A stretch of DNA of 64,000 bases, taken from Arsenicicoccus piscis. Its GTDB lineage: Bacteria > Actinomycetota > Actinomycetes > Actinomycetales > Dermatophilaceae. Both the position numbers and the translations under genes were made by a program. Location of the stretch: contig NZ_JAKZHV010000001.1 of NCBI RefSeq assembly GCF_022568835.1, positions 496,001 through 560,000 on the forward strand, read 5' to 3'. This document shows positions 60,832 through 64,000 of this stretch, piece after piece. Position 1 is the first letter of the stretch. Each line of letters begins with the position of its first letter. Below the pieces are notes generated by a model. It saw only the letters and a program-made list of their open reading frames with translations, ran no database searches and was not told where the DNA came from.

Positions 60832-61736
60832 ACCCGCTGCTGCGCCCGGGGCTGCTGGCCACGATCACGGCGGGGGTGCTCTGGGGCACCACGGGCACGA
60901 CCCAGGCGCTCGCCCCAGCGGCCGCCGAGCCGCAGAGCGTGGGCGCGCTGCGCATGGTGCTCGGCACCGCGACCATGGCGGCCATCGTGCTGATCGGCGG
61001 CGAGAGCCGGGCGATCCCGCGCGAGCTCCCCGCGCTGCGTCGGTCGGCCGGCTGGCTGGTCCTCGGCGGCCTCGCGGTGGCGGCCTACCAGCTGTGCTTC
61101 TTCGTCGCGGTCGCCCGCACAGGTGTCGCCGTGGGGACGATGGTCGCGCTCGGCTCGGCCCCCGTGCTGACCGGCCTCTTCGGCTGGGCCCTCGGCGAGC
61201 GTCCCACCCGCTCGTGGATCGTCGCAACCGCGGTGGCCATCGTGGGCATCGTCCTGATCGTCCTCGGCTCCGGGCGCGGCGCCAGCGTCGACGTCGGCGG
61301 GGTGCTGCTCGCGCTGGGCGCGGCGGCGGGCTACGCGCTCTACACCGTGCTCGGCCGCAGGCTGCTCGTGGCGGGCGTCCACGGCCAGCTGATGATGACC
61401 CTGTTCTTCGCGGTCGCGACCGTGGTGCTGCTCCCCCGGCTCGTCGGTGCGGACCTCGGCTGGCTGGTCTCCCCGCGCGGCGCGATCTCGATGCTGTGGC
61501 TCGGCGTCGCGGCGACGGGCGTGGCCTACCTGCTCTTCCAGCGCGGCCTCGCGCACCTGCCCGCCGGCCTGGCGAGCACGTTGTCGCTGGCGGAGCCGTT
61601 CACCGCGACCCTGCTGGGCGTGCTGCTGCTGCACGAGCACCTGGGTCTGCTCTCCGCGGTCGGGGTCCTGGTGGTGCTGGTCGGCCTGGTGCTGGCCGGC
61701 GCGGGCGCGCGGCACGACGACCCGCCCCCGGGCTGA
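60822..61736 (+). CDS. EamA-family (DMT) transporter
   Basis: A 304-residue protein with ten membrane helices in two EamA repeats: TAGVLWGTTGTTQALAP and RMVLGTATMAAIVLI in the first, ALGAAAGYALYTVLGRRLL and LAGLASTLSLAEPFTATLLGVLLLHEHLG in the second. It is a drug/metabolite exporter-like protein with unknown substrate. GTG 60822 has AAGGGG 9 nt upstream; GTG 60828 (GTGA overlap with the CPBP stop) is an alternative. It is translationally coupled to the protease gene. Confidence 0.88.
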   Translation: MAVNPLLRPGLLATITAGVLWGTTGTTQALAPAAAEPQSVGALRMVLGTATMAAIVLIGGESRAIPRELPALRRSAGWLVLGGLAVAAYQLCFFVAVARTGVAVGTMVALGSAPVLTGLFGWALGERPTRSWIVATAVAIVGIVLIVLGSGRGASVDVGGVLLALGAAAGYALYTVLGRRLLVAGVHGQLMMTLFFAVATVVLLPRLVGADLGWLVSPRGAISMLWLGVAATGVAYLLFQRGLAHLPAGLASTLSLAEPFTATLLGVLLLHEHLGLLSAVGVLVVLVGLVLAGAGARHDDPPPG

Positions 61737-61769
61737 GCACACCAGGCTGAGCAGAGCCGACCGGACGGG

Positions 61770-63152
61770 CTACGCCCAGCCCTGCGGACCCGACGAGCCC
61801 GCGACGTAGTCCTCGAGCGGCACCTCGCCCGCGTCCCACGCCTCGAGGACCGCCGACATGATCCGCCAGCACTCTTCGGCCATGTCACCGCGGACCGCGA
61901 GCAGCAGGTCGCCGTCGATGAGCCGGCCGAGGATCTCGCCGTAGGGGCGCATCTCGCTGCTGCTCAGCTGCGCGTAGAGGTCGACGGTCGAGAAGTCCAG
62001 CGCCGCCTCGCTGCCGCTGCAGGCCATGGTGAGCGTGATGGTCTCGGGGTGCATGCCGAGCACCAGCCGGTCGGGGACGGGCTCGTTGCCGAAGCCCTCC
62101 GGCACATGCGCCACCGGCCGGAAGTCGATCCGCGCCTCCCGGCGCCCGCCCGCGATCGCCTTGCCGCTGCGCAGCACGATGGGCACGCCCTTCCAGCGGC
62201 CGTTGCGCACCTCGACGATGACCTCGGCCAGCGTCTCGGTGCCACGGCTCGGGTCCACCCCGGGCTCGTCGACGTAGGCCGGGATCTCGCGGTCCCCGAT
62301 CCGCCCCGCCGTGTAGCGCGCCCGCCGCGATGCCACGCTCGGGTCGTCCTCCCACAGGTGGATCGCCCGCAGCGCGTGCGTGAGCAGGTCGCGCAGCTCG
62401 ACCGAGTCGATCCGGGCCGGCTCCTCCATCGTGAGCAGCGCGGCCACGAGCAGCAGGTGGCTCTGCAGCATGTCCTCGAGGGCCCCGGCCTTGTCGTAGT
62501 AGCCCGCCCGACCCTCGAGCGCCAGCTCCTCGTCGTAGACCACCTCGATCCGCTCGACGTCGACGGCGTTCCAGACCCGCGACAGCACCCGGTTGCCGAA
62601 GCGCAGCCCGAGGATGTTGAGCACCGTCGCGATGCCGAGGAAGTGGTCGACCCGGAAGACCCGCTCCTCGGGCAGGATCTGGGCAAGCAGCGCGTTGAAG
62701 CGCTGCGCCGACGCGAGGTCGGCGCCGAACGGCTTCTCGATCGCCACGCGCAGGTCCTCGGGCCGCTCGACCTGGGCCAGCGCCTCGGTCGCCCGCTCGC
62801 TGATGGCCGGCGGCAGGGCGAGGTAGAGCACGACCGGGTCACCGGCGGGCAGCGACGCCAGCAGGTCGCCGAGCGCCGCCGGGTCCGTGACGTCGACTGA
62901 CGCGTAGCGGGTGTGCTCGAGCTGCCGGGCCACCACCTCCTCGGGTGCACCGCCCTCGCTCAGGCCGTCGCGCACGATGGCGCGCCAGTCGTCCTCGGGG
63001 ATGGTGCGCCCGGCCGCGCCGACCAGCTCGATCTCCAGCTCGGGGCGACGGCGCAGCAACGTCCCGAGACCGGGCAGCAGCAGTCAGCGGGTCAGATCGC
63101 CCGACGCACCGAGGATCACGAGCGTCACGGGCTGCGCAGAGGTGGGCGCCAT
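61770..63152 (-). pseudogene. Glucose-6-phosphate dehydrogenase-like gene with in-frame stop
   Basis: From ATG 63152 the frame reads LVILGASGDLTR, the NADP-binding Rossmann motif, then TGA at 63084-63086, where the family has Arg/Lys followed by LLLPGL. It resumes without a frameshift: LLLPGLGTLLRRRPELE, IEKPFGADLASAQRFN, RVDHFLGIATVLNILG (active-site region, with Ile where classical enzymes have Lys) and the rest to 61770, 460 codons in all. The divergent active-site motif places it in the actinobacterial zwf-like branch rather than the main zwf. A single CGA to TGA change would explain it. No readthrough signal was seen. Confidence 0.82.
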
Positions 63153-63212
63153 GACGCCATCCTCCCCCGCATCGGCGGCGCTCGCTCGTCCGGCGGTACC
63201 TCGGGGATCGAC

Positions 63213-63226
63213 CTACCGGTCAGTAG
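63213..63226. promoter_or_regulatory. Possible TetR-type operator CTAC-N6-GTAG
   Basis: CTACCGGTCAGTAG, 23 bp upstream of the oxidoreductase start. Sites with TACCGGTCAGTA cores are common for TetR regulators of steroid and lipid genes. No regulator gene is visible nearby. Confidence 0.4.
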
Positions 63227-63248
63227 CTTTCCGGGCTAGCATCCGGGC

Positions 63249-64000
63249 ATGTCGCAGCGCAGCGACCACGACGTGCTCATCCTGGCCGGGGCGGGCGTCG
63301 GAGGTGGTTCGCTCAACTACGCGAACACGCTCTACGAGCCGGCGCACGACACGTTCTACCGGGACCCGCAGTGGGGTGCCATCACGGACTGGGAGGCCGA
63401 GCTCGCCCCCTTCTACGACCAGGCCCGGCGGATGCTCGGTGTCGTCACGAACCCCACCCTCACCGCGTCCGACGAGGTCATCCGCGAGGTCGGCGAGCGG
63501 CTCGGCGTGGGGGCCACGTTCCGGCTCACGCCGGTCGGGGTGTTCTACGGGCGCGACGGGGCGAAGGAGCCGGGTCGTGCCTGCCCGGACCCCTACTTCG
63601 GGGGCGCCGGGCCCGAGCGCCGAGGCTGCCTCGAGTGCGGCGAGTGCATGACCGGCTGCCGGCACGGCGCCAAGAACACACTGGTCAAGAACTACCTGCA
63701 CCTCGCCGAGCGGCTGGGCGTCCAGATCCACCCCCTGACCACCGTAGACCGGGTGGTCCCGCGACTGGACGGCACCGGCTACGAGGTCCATACCTCGCGC
63801 ACGGGCGCGGGACCGGTCGGCCGCCGACGCAGCCACCGGGTCTACCGCGCCGACGACGTGGTGATCGCGGCGGGCACCTGGGGCACCCAGCACCTGCTGC
63901 ACCGCGCGAAGGCCGAGGGGACGCTGCCGGAGCTGTCCGACCGGCTGGGGGTGCTGACCCGCACCAACAGCGAGGCGCTCGGCGGCGCGGTCACCCGCGG
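63249..64000 (+). pseudogene. GMC/cholesterol-oxidase-like oxidoreductase with internal deletion, runs off window
   Basis: The protein begins MSQRSDHDVLILAGAGVGGGSLNYANTL. In the family the opening DVLIIGSGFGGS dinucleotide-binding motif is separated from ILAGAGVGGGSLNYA by about 80 residues. Here the two DVLI-like segments are fused in frame, so the FAD-binding start is lost. The rest, WGAITDWEAELAPFYDQARRMLGVV, CLECGECMTGCRHGAKNTLVKNYL and VVIAAGTWGTQHLLHRA, is intact. Likely inactive; the deletion probably used the short DVLI repeat. The 3' end lies beyond the window. Confidence 0.82.

Noticed and set aside
63084..63086. Selenocysteine codon in the zwf-like gene
   Set aside because: No SECIS-like hairpin follows, and the family does not use a Cys at this position, so a stop mutation is simpler.

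Overview
The DNA is GC-rich, roughly 70% G+C by eye. It carries a LysX-type fused lysyl-phosphatidylglycerol synthase/lysyl-tRNA synthetase, a mycothiol-dependent-type enzyme, HelR and Arr rifamycin-resistance genes, an IdeR/DtxR iron box and many GTG/TTG starts with strong GGAGG ribosome binding sites. Together these point to the chromosome of a high-GC actinomycete, probably in or near the Micrococcales. I cannot name the species. No rRNA, tRNA or CRISPR array was seen.

Layout. 1-2.0 kb: a methyltransferase gene cut by an IS256-family element (copy A). 2.0-8.1 kb: soxR, a HAD phosphatase, a small Imm5-like protein, a LuxR/HisKA_3 two-component pair, a GAP-family membrane protein, a UBP zinc-finger protein and a hydrolase. 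8.1-13.3 kb: lysX, a guanidine exporter gene preceded by a guanidine-III riboswitch, and a membrane esterase. 13.4-18.6 kb: a rifamycin-tolerance neighbourhood with helR behind a rifamycin-associated element and an Arr ADP-ribosyltransferase carrying an extra N-terminal domain. 18.5-20.8 kb: a damaged four-carbon sugar-acid kinase and its GntR regulator. 20.8-22.6 kb: a tight XRE / ImmA-IrrE peptidase / PIN-like operon. 22.7-28.6 kb: small metabolic and regulatory genes, including an ECF sigma factor. 28.6-30.4 kb: an ArsR gene split by a second IS256-family element. 30.5-31.4 kb: a chimera of two gene fragments. 31.4-35.4 kb: an iron-regulated siderophore ABC importer with one frameshifted permease. 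35.5-43.4 kb: an accessory island holding a YefM/YoeB module, an Abi_2 HEPN protein, a decayed ISL3 transposase split by IS copy B, an EVE-HNH endonuclease and a third IS256-family element. 43.4-64 kb: chromosomal genes for repair, copper handling (PCuAC plus Dyp peroxidase), tyrosine catabolism (hppD), arginine deiminase/ornithine carbamoyltransferase, transport and sugar metabolism, ending in a GMC oxidoreductase with an internal deletion.

How it works together. Several genes deal with chemical stress: SoxR, LysX, Gdx, HelR/Arr, siderophore uptake and copper handling. Each sits behind a recognisable or likely cis-element (SoxR box, guanidine-III aptamer, RAE, iron box). The island at 35.5-43.4 kb looks like a defence and mobile-element hotspot.

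Two window-wide features stand out. First, the oriented heptamer GTAGACC/GGTCTAC is strongly over-represented in the chromosomal parts and nearly absent from the IS elements and the island. Second, many genes are broken: two or three IS insertions into genes, three single-base frameshifts, one in-frame stop, one internal deletion and several truncated fragments. This means either active genome decay or, for the single-base cases, sequence errors.
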